Below are positions 12,185 through 22,016 of a DNA stretch of 22,431 nt, piece after piece. The stretch covers positions 1 to 22,431 of the forward strand of contig NW_026252200.1 of NCBI RefSeq assembly GCF_025399195.1, given 5' to 3'. Position numbers and translations under genes: made by a program. Source of the stretch: Umbelopsis ramanniana AG. Taxonomy: Eukaryota > Mucoromycota > Umbelopsidomycetes > Umbelopsidales > Umbelopsidaceae. The notes under the pieces were generated by a model, which saw nothing but the letters and a program-made list of their open reading frames with translations, did not search any database and had not been told where the DNA came from. Position 1 is the stretch's first letter. Every line of letters starts with the position of its first letter.

Positions 12185-12917
12185 AACGCCCAATCTTTTG
12201 GCATTTACTTCCAGTTCCAGCTAAGCCATATCGATATATCAAAGGACACGTTAGATGGAGGGGGTAAGTTGTTTCAAGTAAGTAATTGTGGACTTGAAGA
12301 GTAATCATACCAGTCGAGGTATTTGGCGCTCTGGCCAAACCCCTTTGAGGAATGTCCGCACTCCTTCTTTTAAAAGAAGTACACAGACACTGACGCACTT
12401 GCACACGCTCCCTCACGCCGCCCTATTCCGCCCATATGCAGACGTTTTTTTTTTTTTTTTATTCGCTTAGTCTCCATGTGCTGAGAGGCCAACCCAAAGA
12501 CTGGTATGGTGTTCTGTGGCCATATGGAATGAGGCAACTTGATGTCAAATAACCTCGGGCAGAGCCAAATCGGACGCCATTGGGCGTTAAATGAGGCCAT
12601 GGCTGGTTAAAATCTGATGGGTTGTTATAATCGATCTATCGTTCCGCCATTTTGCTTTATTATTATTTTTTACACCGCTTCCATTCCCTTCAAACTTTGA
12701 TTCTGTCAACGCCTACATCAATGTTATCTGCTTGAAAAATAACCTCCACAAACAAAAACTCTATCGTTCTCTTAACATTCGCTTGAGCGTTATCGTTAAC
12801 GTGGGGTTGTGTTCTTTTTGTCATATCATTTCTTTCCCGTCCCTGTTCCCGGTTGAAACGCCCAAAACGAGCATTACGGGGTTCTCCTTGGCGCCTTTTG
12901 ACGTGTAACTGGGCGTT
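12185..12917. repeat. Four dispersed copies of octamer AACGCCCA
   Basis: AACGCCCA occurs at 12185-12192 and 12857-12864. Its reverse complement TGGGCGTT occurs at 12581-12588 and 12910-12917. All are non-coding and sit upstream of the zinc-knuckle micro-ORF. The only other copy I found in the window is at 992-999, also non-coding. The last two copies face each other and are interleaved with a second inverted repeat (GCATTAC near 12871-12877, GTAATGC near 12918-12924). They could be binding sites for an unknown regulator; I do not recognise the motif. Confidence 0.4.
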
Positions 12918-13047
12918 GTAATGCCTCCTGAACCCCTTTGAGTGTGGGTGGTAGGCACAAATATTCGAGATCATCGCGTGCGATGGTCGAAAATAATCAT
13001 AATAAAAAAAAAAACGGTCGGTTAGTCTCGGTTGTGTGGCAGCATGC

Positions 13048-13055
13048 TATATAAA
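13048..13055 (+). promoter_or_regulatory. TATA box of the zinc-knuckle micro-ORF
   Basis: An exact TATATAAA lies 98 bp before the ATG at 13153. Transcription starting about 30 bp downstream would give a pyrimidine-rich leader of about 70 nt and would skip the out-of-frame ATG at 13062, which lies within the expected start region. This supports an independent transcription unit here. Confidence 0.5.
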
Positions 13056-13152
13056 TCAACCATGGGCGAGACAGGCCACTTTACTTTCTTTTACTCGTCT
13101 TTTTATTTATTGCCATTCAATTTTGACCCTCCCCTGTTCATAAACTTACATC

Positions 13153-13251
13153 ATGTCCTATGTTGTTAAACCTGTCAATCTGGCTGGCGGTCAATGTGCT
13201 TGGTGCGGCAAATATGGTCACAAGAGACCAAGTTGTCCTTTATTGAAGTGA
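13153..13251 (+). CDS. Putative 32-residue single zinc-knuckle (CCHC) microprotein
   Basis: ATG at 13153 to TGA at 13249-13251 encodes 32 residues. Residues 15-28 read CAWCGKYGHKRPSC, an exact CX2CX4HX4C zinc knuckle with the usual Gly before His and basic residues after it; Pro follows the last Cys. The 14 residues ahead (MSYVVKPVNLAGGQ) and four after form only short tails. An in-frame TAA at 13141-13143, four codons upstream, closes the frame, and no acceptor lies between that stop and the ATG, so an upstream exon is unlikely. A TATA box at 13048 and an AATAAA at 13511-13516 frame it. Zinc knuckles bind single-stranded RNA or DNA, so nucleic-acid binding is the likely activity; its role is unknown. 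Alternatives are a remnant of a retrotransposon gag knuckle, or the first exon of a longer gene through a weak GTGAAG donor at 13248 and a CTAAC..CAG acceptor ending at 13290. That 43-bp intron would be shorter than any other here. Confidence 0.5.
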   Translation: MSYVVKPVNLAGGQCAWCGKYGHKRPSCPLLK

Positions 13252-13999
13252 AGGAACAACCACTTATCCTCCTCTAACCCTCCATCTCAGTCAATACTAT
13301 GCCATCCCATCCATGGTCATACACTTTTTGGTTCGAACGCTATATCGCAAGTACGGTCGGGGCTCGCTGTTCTCCGTTATGTGCCTTTTTGGTTTTTTTT
13401 TCCTGTACAAAGTCTCTATCTCATTTTCACCTCAGAACTGGCACTTGTGCCGTTCAAACCCATTGTCGTTTTTGTCAATATGTCCATACATTAGATCCAT
13501 CTTGTCACTCAATAAAAAAAAAAAAGTTTGTTTGTTTTCATCGCATACTTTCCCCCCCCCCCCACCATTTTGTGTGGCCTTCAATGCCACGTCGCAGCCA
13601 AGCGGAAACTTGAATGTGATTGGCTAATTTTGAGTAGACGTCACGTCGGAAATCATTTCCACTCGCGTTCTTTCTGAGCTTGTAGAGGCCAATCCAACCC
13701 GCCTGTCCCTGTCTGTTCATCACGTCAGATTCAACCTGAAAGTTCGGTGCAACTACTCCTTGTCGTGCAACAGGTAAACCGATTGTCTACTTTATAGCAT
13801 GTACATGGTTGGAAGTGAGACACCACGTATCATCCGCCGTCATCTTGCCCAGTTGATGTCGACAAACCAATAGCCCCCCAACCCTGCTTGACCTCATAGC
13901 TGACATTTTGCCAACTTCTTCTGCCGAATTCTCTCTAGCTTTCACATCATTTTGATAACCAAATCTTGAGTGTTGTAACCCGACTCACTTCATTACAAG
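13252..13999. other. Intergenic region upstream of the alpha-COP gene
   Basis: This contains the presumed 3' end of the micro-ORF transcript (AATAAA at 13511-13516 followed by an A run) and the promoter and leader of the alpha-COP gene. A run of twelve Cs lies at 13552-13563. Overlapping open frames at 13299-13627 have no recognisable domain and are hydrophobic through T-rich codons. TTTATAG near 13791 is a poor TATA candidate. Confidence 0.5.
13588..13726 (+). promoter_or_regulatory. Three CACGTC motifs upstream of the alpha-COP gene
   Basis: CACGTC occurs at 13588-13593, 13642-13647 and 13721-13726, all in the same orientation. The third reads TCACGTCA, the reverse complement of TGACGTGA, and the second is joined to a GACGTCA. 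These resemble CRE/UPR-type bZIP sites (TGACGTGR). COPI genes respond to secretory stress in several eukaryotes, so bZIP control is a possible but untested reading. Confidence 0.3.
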
Positions 14000-16900
14000 A
14001 TGCAGATGCTTACGAAGGTAACGACCATTTATCTTAACCAACACAGCCCAGTTCATTCGCGATGCATACTAAAACTTGCCGCCACCATTTTAGTTTGAGT
14101 CTAAAAGCAATCGTGTTAAAGGCATTGCTTTTCACCCAAAACGCCCTTGGATTCTTGCATCTCTACACAATGGATGCATTCAACTGTGGGATTATAGAAT
14201 GGGAACATTGCTCGAGCGCTTTGACGAACATGATGGTAAGCGTTCTTAGGGATTCCACTAATAAGCAAGAAACTTCTTGCGCCTCGCCTTGTCCCTGCTC
14301 ATGTAAACTAACTTGCCGTGTTTCTCCTCTCGCAGGTCCCGTCAGAGGTATCGCTTTCCACCCTTCTCAACCCTTATTCGTATCCGGTGGCGACGACTAT
14401 AAGATTAAAGTGTGGAATTATAAAACCCGTCGTTGTCTATTCACTTTGAATGGCCATTTGGATTACGTACGCACCGTGTTTTTCCACCACGAAAATCCTT
14501 GGATTCTATCAGCTTCCGACGATCAAACCATTCGCATTTGGAACTGGCAGTCTCGTACTTGTATTGCCATCCTCACCGGTCACAACCACTATGTTATGTC
14601 CGCACAATTCCATCCAAAGAATGATTTGGTTGTCAGTGCTTCTATGGATCAAACTGTTCGAGTTTGGGATATTTCAGGTGCGTTAACGCCCTAGTGAATT
14701 ATAAACCTTTCCTGCATACATTGGTCTCACTCCATTTAACCTTATAGGTCTTCGAAAAAAGAACCAAGCTCCTGGATCACAAGCTTATGAAGATCACTTC
14801 AATCGCCAAAATAGTCAGGCTGATTTGTTCGGTAGCACTGATGTTATGGTCAAATATGTCTTGGAAGGTCACGATCGAGGTGTCAACTGGGCTACTTTCC
14901 ATCCCACCATGCCTTTGATTGTGTCTGCTGGTGATGATAGACAAGTTAAGCTTTGGAGGATGAATGGTAAGTAGGAAAACATTATACGTGGCACAACGTG
15001 GCATTCATCTGGTGTGTAGGACTGACCCGTCATACAACCTAGACACGAAGGCTTGGGAAGTCGATACTTGCCGTGGCCATTTCAACAACGTATCCAGTGC
15101 TATCTTCCATCCTCGTCAAGAATTGATCTTGTCCGATGGTGAAGATAAATCCATTCGGGTTTGGGATATGTCCAAGAGAAACTCTGTCGCCACTTTTAGA
15201 AGAGATCATGATCGTTTCTGGGTCCTGACCGCTCACCCAGAGCTCAACTTGTTTGCTGCAGGTAAAAAATCAACCGCTTGATGTGGCATCTCTTCTTTGC
15301 CATGGACATTTTTCATTATGTTTAACTAAATACGTTTTTCTAGGTCATGACAATGGTCTTATTGTCTTCAAGTTGGAACGTGAACGCCCTGCCTTCCAGG
15401 TCAACCGTAACAACCTCTTTTACATTCAAAACAAGGTCCTCCATGTTCACGACTTTAACAATGGCAATGATAGAGAACTCTTGTCAGTCCGCAAACTCGG
15501 AAGTCAGTACGTGCAGCCACGTACTTTGTCATACAACCCTGCTGAAAAGGCCGTCCTAGTCACCTCCCCTCACGAAGGTGGCACTTATGAGCTTTTCAAC
15601 CTTCCTCGCGACGTTTCTGGTGATCTTCGAGAGCCTGCTGATGAAGGAAAACGTGGAAGCGGATCATCTGCCATCTTCATTGCCCGTAACCGCTTTGCTG
15701 TATTCGACAAGACCAATCAGCAAATTCAGATCCGCGATCTTACTAATACCGTTACGAAGTCATTCAAGCCACCTACACAAATCAATGAGATTTTCTATGC
15801 CGGTACCAGCACTTTACTTATGGCCACTGGCACCTCTGTCATCCTCTATGACATCCAACAGAGAAGAACCATTGCAGAATTGACTACGCCCATGGTTAAA
15901 TACGTCGTTTGGTCCGCTGACATGAATCTCGTTGCCTTGCTCAGCAAGCACAGTAAGTGAACTTGAGATTTCTACTTTGATATGTGTAGCGCTGGGTTTT
16001 TAAACGTTTTGGTTTTGTGTCTATAGCCATCACCATCGCCGATAAGGACTTGCAACAAAAGTGTCTCATTCACGAAACCATTAGAATCAAGAGCGGTACT
16101 TGGGATGACGCCGGCGTTTTTGTCTACTGTACTTTGAATCACATCAAATATGCTCTGCCTCAAGGGTAAGTTGTGCTGGGCGGTTTTATTGTTGATTGGG
16201 TCACGGTCACTAAGCGATTCCTCCCTCTCCATTAGTGACAACGGCATCGTTCGCACCCTCGACCAACCCGTCTACTTAACCAGAGTAAACGGAAAGAGTC
16301 TGCACATTCTTGATCGCGATGGCAATGCTCGGGTCATGCAAATCGACCCTACAGAATATCGTTTCAAGTTGGCCTTGGTTAAGAGACAGTACGACGAAGT
16401 CCTGCACATTATTCGCAACTCTAACCTTGTTGGTCAATCCATCATTGCTTACTTGCAAAAGAAGGGATACCCAGAGGTTGCTCTTCACTTTGTTCGTGAC
16501 GATCGCACTCGCTTTGAACTTGCATTGGAGTGTGGCAATTTGGAAGTTGCTCTTGAGACCGCTCGTTCCATGGACACTGAGGATTGTTGGCAAAAGCTGA
16601 GTGTAGAAGCTTTGAAGCAGGGTAACCAGCAGGTACGTCGTCCTTTCACAAGTACCAAACAAAGTCAGATCATTCGAGCAGTCCTTAACCCTTATGATTT
16701 CCATATATCTCTCTTAGATTGTTGAGTCTGCTTACCAGCGTATCAAGAACTATGATCGCCTCTCTTTCTTGTATCTCGCCACTGGCAATACCGACAAGTT
16801 GCGAAAGATGCTCAAGATTGCCGAGCTTAGAAATGACCCCATGTCACGTTTCCAAAACGCTCTCTATCTTGGTGATGTTGAAGAACGTATCAGACTCCTT

Positions 16901-18406
16901 CGAGATGTTGGACAACGTAAGTAGAATGGAAATATGGAGGAATTCTCTTGCGGTAGTATGAACTGGCGCCAACTTATTTTGCTTACTCTCCATGACTTAG
17001 TTCCCTTGGCTTACCTCACTGCCAAGTCCAACGGGCTCACCGAACTGGCTGAAGAAATTCTCGCTCAGGCCGGAAAAACTGAAGACGAGATTGAATTGCC
17101 AGAGGCGCCCAGCCAACCTCTCACTGTTCCTCAACCTGTGATCCAGCTTCAAGATAACAACTGGCCCCTCTTGACCGTATCAAGATCCTTCTTTGAAGGA
17201 TCCTTCTCTCTCGATCAGAAGAACGATCAACAAGCTGCTGCTCCTGGCTTGCAATTCACTGACGACATTGAAGATATTGAAGAAGCTGGTGGCGATTGGG
17301 GTGCTGATGACGAAAATGAAATAACCGGTATCTCACAAGTGCCACATGGTGGTGATGAAGATGACTTGGAAGGAGACGATGAAGAAGGCGGTTGGGACAT
17401 GGATACCGATATTAAAATTCAAATGCAAGAACAAAGCCAAGCACCTGTGGAGACGGCTGAATTTGTTGCACCCACAGCTGGTACCAGTGAATCATCCTCA
17501 TGGATTCAAAGCTCGCCGCTTGCTTCGGACCACATTGCTGCTGGATCGTTTGAAACCGCCATGCAAATGCTCAATCGCCAAGTGGGTATTGTCAACTTTG
17601 AACCCCTTAAATCGCGATTCATGGCCATCTACCAAGCATCTCGTGCTTCCCTCTCTGGCAACCCTAATATACCATCCATGTGGGTCTACCTTCGTCGAAA
17701 CCAAGAAGATTTTGATCCCCGTCGATCGTTGCCAGCTGTTGCTCACAATTTCCAAAATCTCATCACCGCCAACCTTCAACCTGCATACAATGCTTTCACC
17801 AAGGGACGATTTGCTGTAGCTACTACGCAGTTCAAGACTCTGTTACACTCTCTTCTGTTTACCGTTGTCAACACTCCGGCTGAAGCTGAAGAAGTCAAAC
17901 AGTTGGTTGGTATTTGTAGAGAATATCTATTGGGTTTGTCCATGGAGCAAAAGCGCCGTGCCATTGGTGCCTCTCCCGAAGCCACCAAACAAGCTTTAGA
18001 ATTGGCTGCCTACTTTACTCACTGCCAGCTTCAAGTGCCACACATGCAACTTGCATTAAGACAAGCCGCCAAGCTCTGTTTCAAGAACAAGAACTTTAGC
18101 AGTGCCAGCACCTTTGCTCGCCGACTTTTGGAATTAGCTCCTGTCACCACTGTGGCCAATGAGGCTCGTCAAATCCAAGCTGCTTGCGAACGTACTCCCA
18201 CGGATGAAATCAAGCTAGGTTACGATCAGTACAACCCATTTGTCGTGTGCGGTATATCGTATGAGGCCATCTACAAGGGCTCACCTAAGGCTGATTGTCC
18301 TTATTGTTCCACCTCTTACCTACCTGAACATCAAGGCAAAGTCTGTACAGTATGTGAAGTAGCGCAAATCGGATCACAGGGCTCTGGTTTGAGAGTTACC
18401 GCATAG
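14000..18406 (+). CDS. COP1: Coatomer (COPI) subunit alpha
   Basis: Ten exons (14000-14017, 14094-14235, 14336-14677, 14748-14966, 15043-15261, 15344-15952, 16027-16165, 16236-16632, 16718-16916, 17001-18406) give 1229 residues, the usual alpha-COP length. The protein is part of the cytosolic coat that buds retrograde vesicles from the Golgi and binds dilysine cargo tails through its beta-propeller. The first exon encodes only MQMLTK; exon 2 continues [19 protein letters not shown], matching yeast Ret1 (MKMLTKFESKS). That match fixes the start and the first intron. WD40 repeats cover about 1-320, including [26 protein letters not shown] and [13 protein letters not shown]. The coatomer WD-associated alpha-solenoid runs to about 770. 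An acidic segment at about 850-898 precedes the C-terminal COPI domain, which ends in paired cysteines (CPYC, CTVC) and binds epsilon-COP in the family. All nine introns (70-100 bp) lie in the first 3 kb; the last 1.4 kb is uninterrupted. The gene is convergent with the Hsp70 gene. COP1/RET1 are the yeast names for the same gene. Confidence 0.96.
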
Positions 18407-18687
18407 AAATTTTAGTATCAGAGGGTTTGTCTTGATGCTCACCTCCGGACAACAAAGAGAAAAAATAAGAAAATGAAAAAATACGAAATTCCCCCCAATT
18501 AAAATTACCGAACCCCTACATTCTTTTATTATAACCGGCCTGCAATAGAGTAAAGTGGATGTGATGTGTACCGGCGTCGCGTCGGATGTGTGGTTTACTG
18601 AGTTCTAGTCACTTCATGGTGCTCGCCATGCACTGAACATTGCCCATGACATGGACTTTCGCCCTGCTGCACAGCAATCACCTACAG

Positions 18688-18718
<31 letters not shown>
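18688..18718. repeat. T15A16 palindromic tract
   Basis: Fifteen Ts directly followed by sixteen As form a self-complementary tract midway between two convergent genes. Such poly(dT:dA) runs exclude nucleosomes and may help separate the two 3' ends. Slippage makes its exact length uncertain. Confidence 0.6.
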
Positions 18719-18803
18719 GAGGATAGCATAGATAGCTCAAGGTAGTACTGTCTGTCAAGTATGAAAGCATCGGCTGTACTTTGTATATCTACAATTCAAT
18801 TTG

Positions 18804-18809
18804 TTTATT
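18804..18809 (-). terminator. Candidate Hsp70 polyadenylation signal
   Basis: The minus strand reads AATAAA about 130 bp downstream of the Hsp70 stop codon, the usual distance for a 3' UTR. No experimental support is visible. Confidence 0.4.
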
Positions 18810-18938
18810 ACCATAAAAGAGTAACTTTCGTATGTTGCTTTAGAATTCAATAGTCATTTTTTCTGTCTATTTAAAACTTTGAGGGGGTTTTGTTTTGTTG
18901 TAATCATCTAAATTCTAACCTCGAACTACACAGTGTAT

Positions 18939-21193
18939 TTAGTCGACTTCCTCAATGGAAGGCTCGCTGTTGTCACCGGGGAAACCACCGGGGGCAGCAC
19001 CAGGAGCAGCACCGCCAGGGAAACCTCCAGGTTGGCCACCAGCAGCACCAGCTGCAGCATAAAGCTTCTGCATAATGGGGTTGGCAACAGCCTCGACCTC
19101 CTTCTGGCGAGCCTCGAACTCCTCAGTGGAAGCTTCTTGGTTCTCATCGAGCCACTTGATAGCTTCATCAACAGCCTCGTTGAGCTTGGTCTTGTCATCA
19201 GCCTCGAGCTTACCACCAACGTTCTCATCTTGGAGAGTGTTGCGGAGGTTGTAAGCATAAGACTCGAGACCGTTCTTGGCAGCAATACGGGCAGCAGCGG
19301 CTTCATCTTCAGCCTTGTATTTCTCAGCTTCGGAAACCATACGCTCAATATCTTCCTTGGAAAGACGACCCTTGTCGTTGGTGATGGTGATCTTGTTGGA
19401 CTTGCCAGTGGTCTTATCGAGAGCAGAGACGTTCAAGATACCGTTAGCATCAACATCGAAGGTAACTTCGACTTGAGGAACACCACGGGGAGCGGGAGGA
19501 ATACCAGTAAGCTCGAACTTGCCGAGAATGTTGTTATCCTTGGTGCGAGCACGTTCACCTTCGAAGACTTGAATCAAGACACCGGGTTGGTTATCGGCGT
19601 AGGTGGAGAAGACTTCAGACTTCTTGGTGGGGACAGTGGTGTTACGCTTGATAAGAGCAGTCATGACACCACCAGCGGTCTCAATACCGAGAGAGAGAGG
19701 AGCGACATCGAGAAGAAGGAGATCCTGGGTCTTCTCAGAGGTATCACCAGTCAAGATAGCAGCCTGGACGGCAGCACCGTAGGCGACAGCCTCATCGGGG
19801 TTGATGGACTTGTTGGGCTCCTTACCGTTGAAGAAGTCAGAGACCATCTTCTGGACCTTGGGGATACGGGTGGAACCACCAACAAGGACGATATCGTGGA
19901 CAGAGGCCTTGTCGATCTTGGAGTCACGGAGAACCTTCTCAACGGGTTCCATGGTGTTGCGGAAAAGATCCTGGTTGAGTTCCTCGAAACGGGCACGGGT
20001 CAAGGAAGTGTAGAAATCAACACCCTCGAACAAGGAATCGATTTCGATGGAGGTCTGGGCAGCAGAAGAGAGAGTACGCTTAGCACGCTCGCAAGCAGTG
20101 CGGAGACGACGGACAGCACGGGGGTTGCCAGAGATGTCCTTCTTGTGCTTGCGCTTGAACTCTTGAACAAAGTGGTTGACAAGACGGTTATCGAAATCTT
20201 CACCACCAAGATGGGTGTCACCAGCAGTAGCCTTGACTTCGAAGATACCATCTTCAATGGTAAGGAGGGAGACATCGAAGGTACCACCACCAAGATCGAA
20301 GATGAGGACATTGCGCTGTGATGAGAATTATTGAGAGTCAGTAACCAAAAGAAATTATTATGCCCCAGTGGTTGTTGACGTGACCGCGATTTCGCGAACC
20401 CCCATCGCTATTATTATTATTTTTTCTGAGCCATTCCAGAAGATTCTCAAAACTCCCGCTATGATAACTCACCTCACCCTCAACCTTCTTGTCGAGACCG
20501 TAGGCAATAGCAGCGGCAGTAGGCTCGTTGATGATACGGAGAACGTTCATACCAGAGATCATACCGGCATCCTTGGTAGCTTGACGCTGGGAGTCGTTGA
20601 AGTAAGCAGGGACGGTAACAACAGCGTTGTTGACAGTGGTGCCAAGGTAAGCCTCAGCGGTTTCCTTCATCTTGAGAAGGACCATGGAAGAGATTTCTTC
20701 GGGAGTGAAGACCTTTTGCTCACCCTTGTATTCAACTTGAATCTGGGGCTTGCCTTCCTTGTCAATGACCTTGAAGGGCCAGTGCTTCATATCAGACTGG
20801 ACTTCGTTATCAGCGAAACGACGACCGATAAGACGCTTGGCATCGAAAACGGTGTTGATGGGGTTCATGGCGACCTGGTTCTTGGCGGCATCACCGATCA
20901 AACGCTCAGAGTCGGTGAAACCAACGTAAGAGGGAGTAGTACGGTTACCTTGATCGTTGGCAATGATTTCAACACGATCGTTTTGCCAGACAGCAACGCA
21001 AGAGTAGCTGTTCGTTTTTAAAAAATAGAAAAAAGTGAGTAGGTCGTATCGACAGCAGGAGGTGGGTGGCCCAGTTGCTTTAACTTACGTAGTACCCAAA
21101 TCAATACCAACTGCGAAAGCATAGAATGAGTAATCAAGTTGTTGGTATGATGTTGTGAAAGATTGTTTACATACCAGCTTTTCCTTCAACCAT
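18939..21193 (-). CDS. Cytosolic Hsp70 chaperone, SSA type
   Basis: Four exons on the minus strand (21193-21175, 21110-21089, 21007-20473, 20315-18939) give 650 residues, the standard length. The protein is an ATP-driven chaperone for folding, disaggregation and transport in cytosol and nucleus. The nucleotide-binding domain carries all three family signatures: GIDLGTTYS at 8-16, [12 protein letters not shown] at 197-208 and [11 protein letters not shown] at 335-345. A substrate-binding domain and helical lid follow (about 390-610), then a Gly/Pro/Ala-rich tail ([10 protein letters not shown]) and the terminal EEVD that binds TPR co-chaperones. There is no signal peptide, mitochondrial leader or HDEL, which excludes BiP and the mitochondrial form. 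Introns of 64, 81 and 157 bp are all GT..AG. The first two lie within the first 14 codons and leave exons of only 19 and 22 nt, so a gene finder may miss the N-terminus. Codon use is strongly biased, consistent with high expression. A heat-shock element and TATA box lie upstream. Confidence 0.97.
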
Positions 21194-21249
21194 AATGAAT
21201 TATTTAAAAAAGGTAGGAGAAAGAAGAGGATTATTATAGATGAGGACAC

Positions 21250-21255
21250 TTTATA
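21250..21255 (-). promoter_or_regulatory. TATA box of the Hsp70 gene
   Basis: The minus strand reads TATAAA (context GCGCTATAAAGTG) 57 bp upstream of the ATG at 21193, leaving a leader of about 25-30 nt. It sits 45-70 bp downstream of the heat-shock element, the normal order. Confidence 0.6.
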
Positions 21256-21291
21256 GCGCGATCGCGTTCCCGAGCTATCAGCAAAAAAATT

Positions 21292-21323
21292 TTCGACACT
21301 TTCCTCAACTTTCGAATACTTTC
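21292..21323 (-). promoter_or_regulatory. Step-type heat-shock element
   Basis: On the plus strand TTC triplets begin at 21292, 21301, 21311 and 21321; on the coding strand these are four GAA triplets with spacings of 10, 10 and 9 bp. A 10-bp period is the step-type HSE described for fungal HSF1, in which nTTCn units are separated by 5 bp. The unit at 21311 is also joined to GAA as TTCGAA. Position upstream of the TATA box agrees with HSF control of the Hsp70 gene. Confidence 0.55.
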
Positions 21324-22016
21324 CATTTGGAGCGGAGTTTAGATGCCCAGCTTCAGTATCATTGTGATGACTGATTCCTGCCTAGAGAGCCGTGTTCGAG
21401 CCATATCAACATTAGCTATTCTGCGGTAGAAGTCCGTAAGTGCCAGATCCTTGGATCTTCACTAACATAACTATGTTTCTTATACCAGAACTTAGCCGTT
21501 GGTACTCAGGAACTATGCATTTGCCCGGCTGTGCCATTGACACTTATGGTCTTTCAGCCTTGCATGTTTAAAGTATATGATGTGCAAAGACCAAGGCTAC
21601 TGTAAACTGGGAAGTATTGTCATGACGTGTTACAAAAACTGTAGATATACTCCTACACTTCGCATCATAACGCTGAGTCCGTAAAGCTAAACACCGTTGA
21701 TCCTCTTTCTCTCTGTTCCTGCTTTCAAGCAAGATCCACGAAAGTTAGCAGGGGTCAAATCGGTCAGGGGGGTTGGAGTGGATTAAAAATGAACCGCACT
21801 GCCCACATGAAGTCAATCAAAGCACACACACCTTTGTTGTGGTTGATTGCTTTACCTCCGCTCAGACATACCTCATCTTGGGCAGGTCTCTGATATCATC
21901 AAAAAGGTCTCAAGTTTACCTGACCATTTCAAAGCCAGCGGCATTGAGGGCTCTGACCAGCATTTCTTGCGAACGTAAGCTTCCAAACTCCTCTAGTAGC
22001 AGTTTCTTTCCCAAAG
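21324..22016. other. Intergenic region between Hsp70 promoter and LTR
   Basis: No recognisable gene or RNA. A plus-strand open frame at 21773-22024 (83 codons) contains STHTFVVVDCFTSAQTYLI, faintly like the first Asp region of a retroelement integrase. The minus strand of the same DNA encodes a plausible-looking but stop-interrupted peptide (about 21918-22016). Neither is strong enough to call. Confidence 0.45.

Larger units (their letters stand above)
11626..13047. other. Intergenic region downstream of GLT1
   Basis: The first 250 bp are the 3' flank of the glutamate synthase gene, with T, C and A homopolymers and an AATAAA at 11872-11877 as likely poly(A) signal. The remaining 1.1 kb has no recognisable gene. 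Open frames on the minus strand (11988-12416 and 12690-12974) match nothing I know and have no supporting context. The octamer AACGCCCA (either strand) occurs four times, annotated separately. Confidence 0.55.
18407..18938. other. Convergent 3' region between alpha-COP and Hsp70 genes
   Basis: This 532-bp spacer holds no gene. It contains a T15A16 palindrome at 18688-18718. A TTTATT at 18804-18809 reads AATAAA on the minus strand, about 130 bp beyond the Hsp70 stop, and is a likely poly(A) signal for that gene. On the plus strand only A-rich variants of the signal (near 18459-18480) follow the alpha-COP stop. Confidence 0.6.

Noticed and set aside
12342..12943. Repeated 12-mer AACCCCTTTGAG
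   Set aside because: A single repeated 12-mer is expected by chance in 22 kb, and flanks do not match.
11988..12974. Minus-strand open frames of 142 and 94 codons
   Set aside because: No recognisable domain, no evident promoter, and length within what AT-rich intergenic DNA gives by chance.
13326..13336. GGTTCGAACGC, resembling a tRNA B box
   Set aside because: No matching A box or cloverleaf arms lie at the proper distance. No tRNA could be folded by eye anywhere in the window.
13299..13627. Two overlapping 104-codon frames upstream of the alpha-COP gene
   Set aside because: Both are shaped by poly-T, poly-A and poly-C runs and have no domain; one would matter only if the weak 43-bp intron after the zinc-knuckle ORF were real.
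18933..20321. A 462-codon frame antisense to the Hsp70 gene
   Set aside because: Same codon-bias effect; long antisense frames in hsp70 genes are a familiar artefact. The translation is repetitive in Leu, Val, Gly and Thr with no domain.
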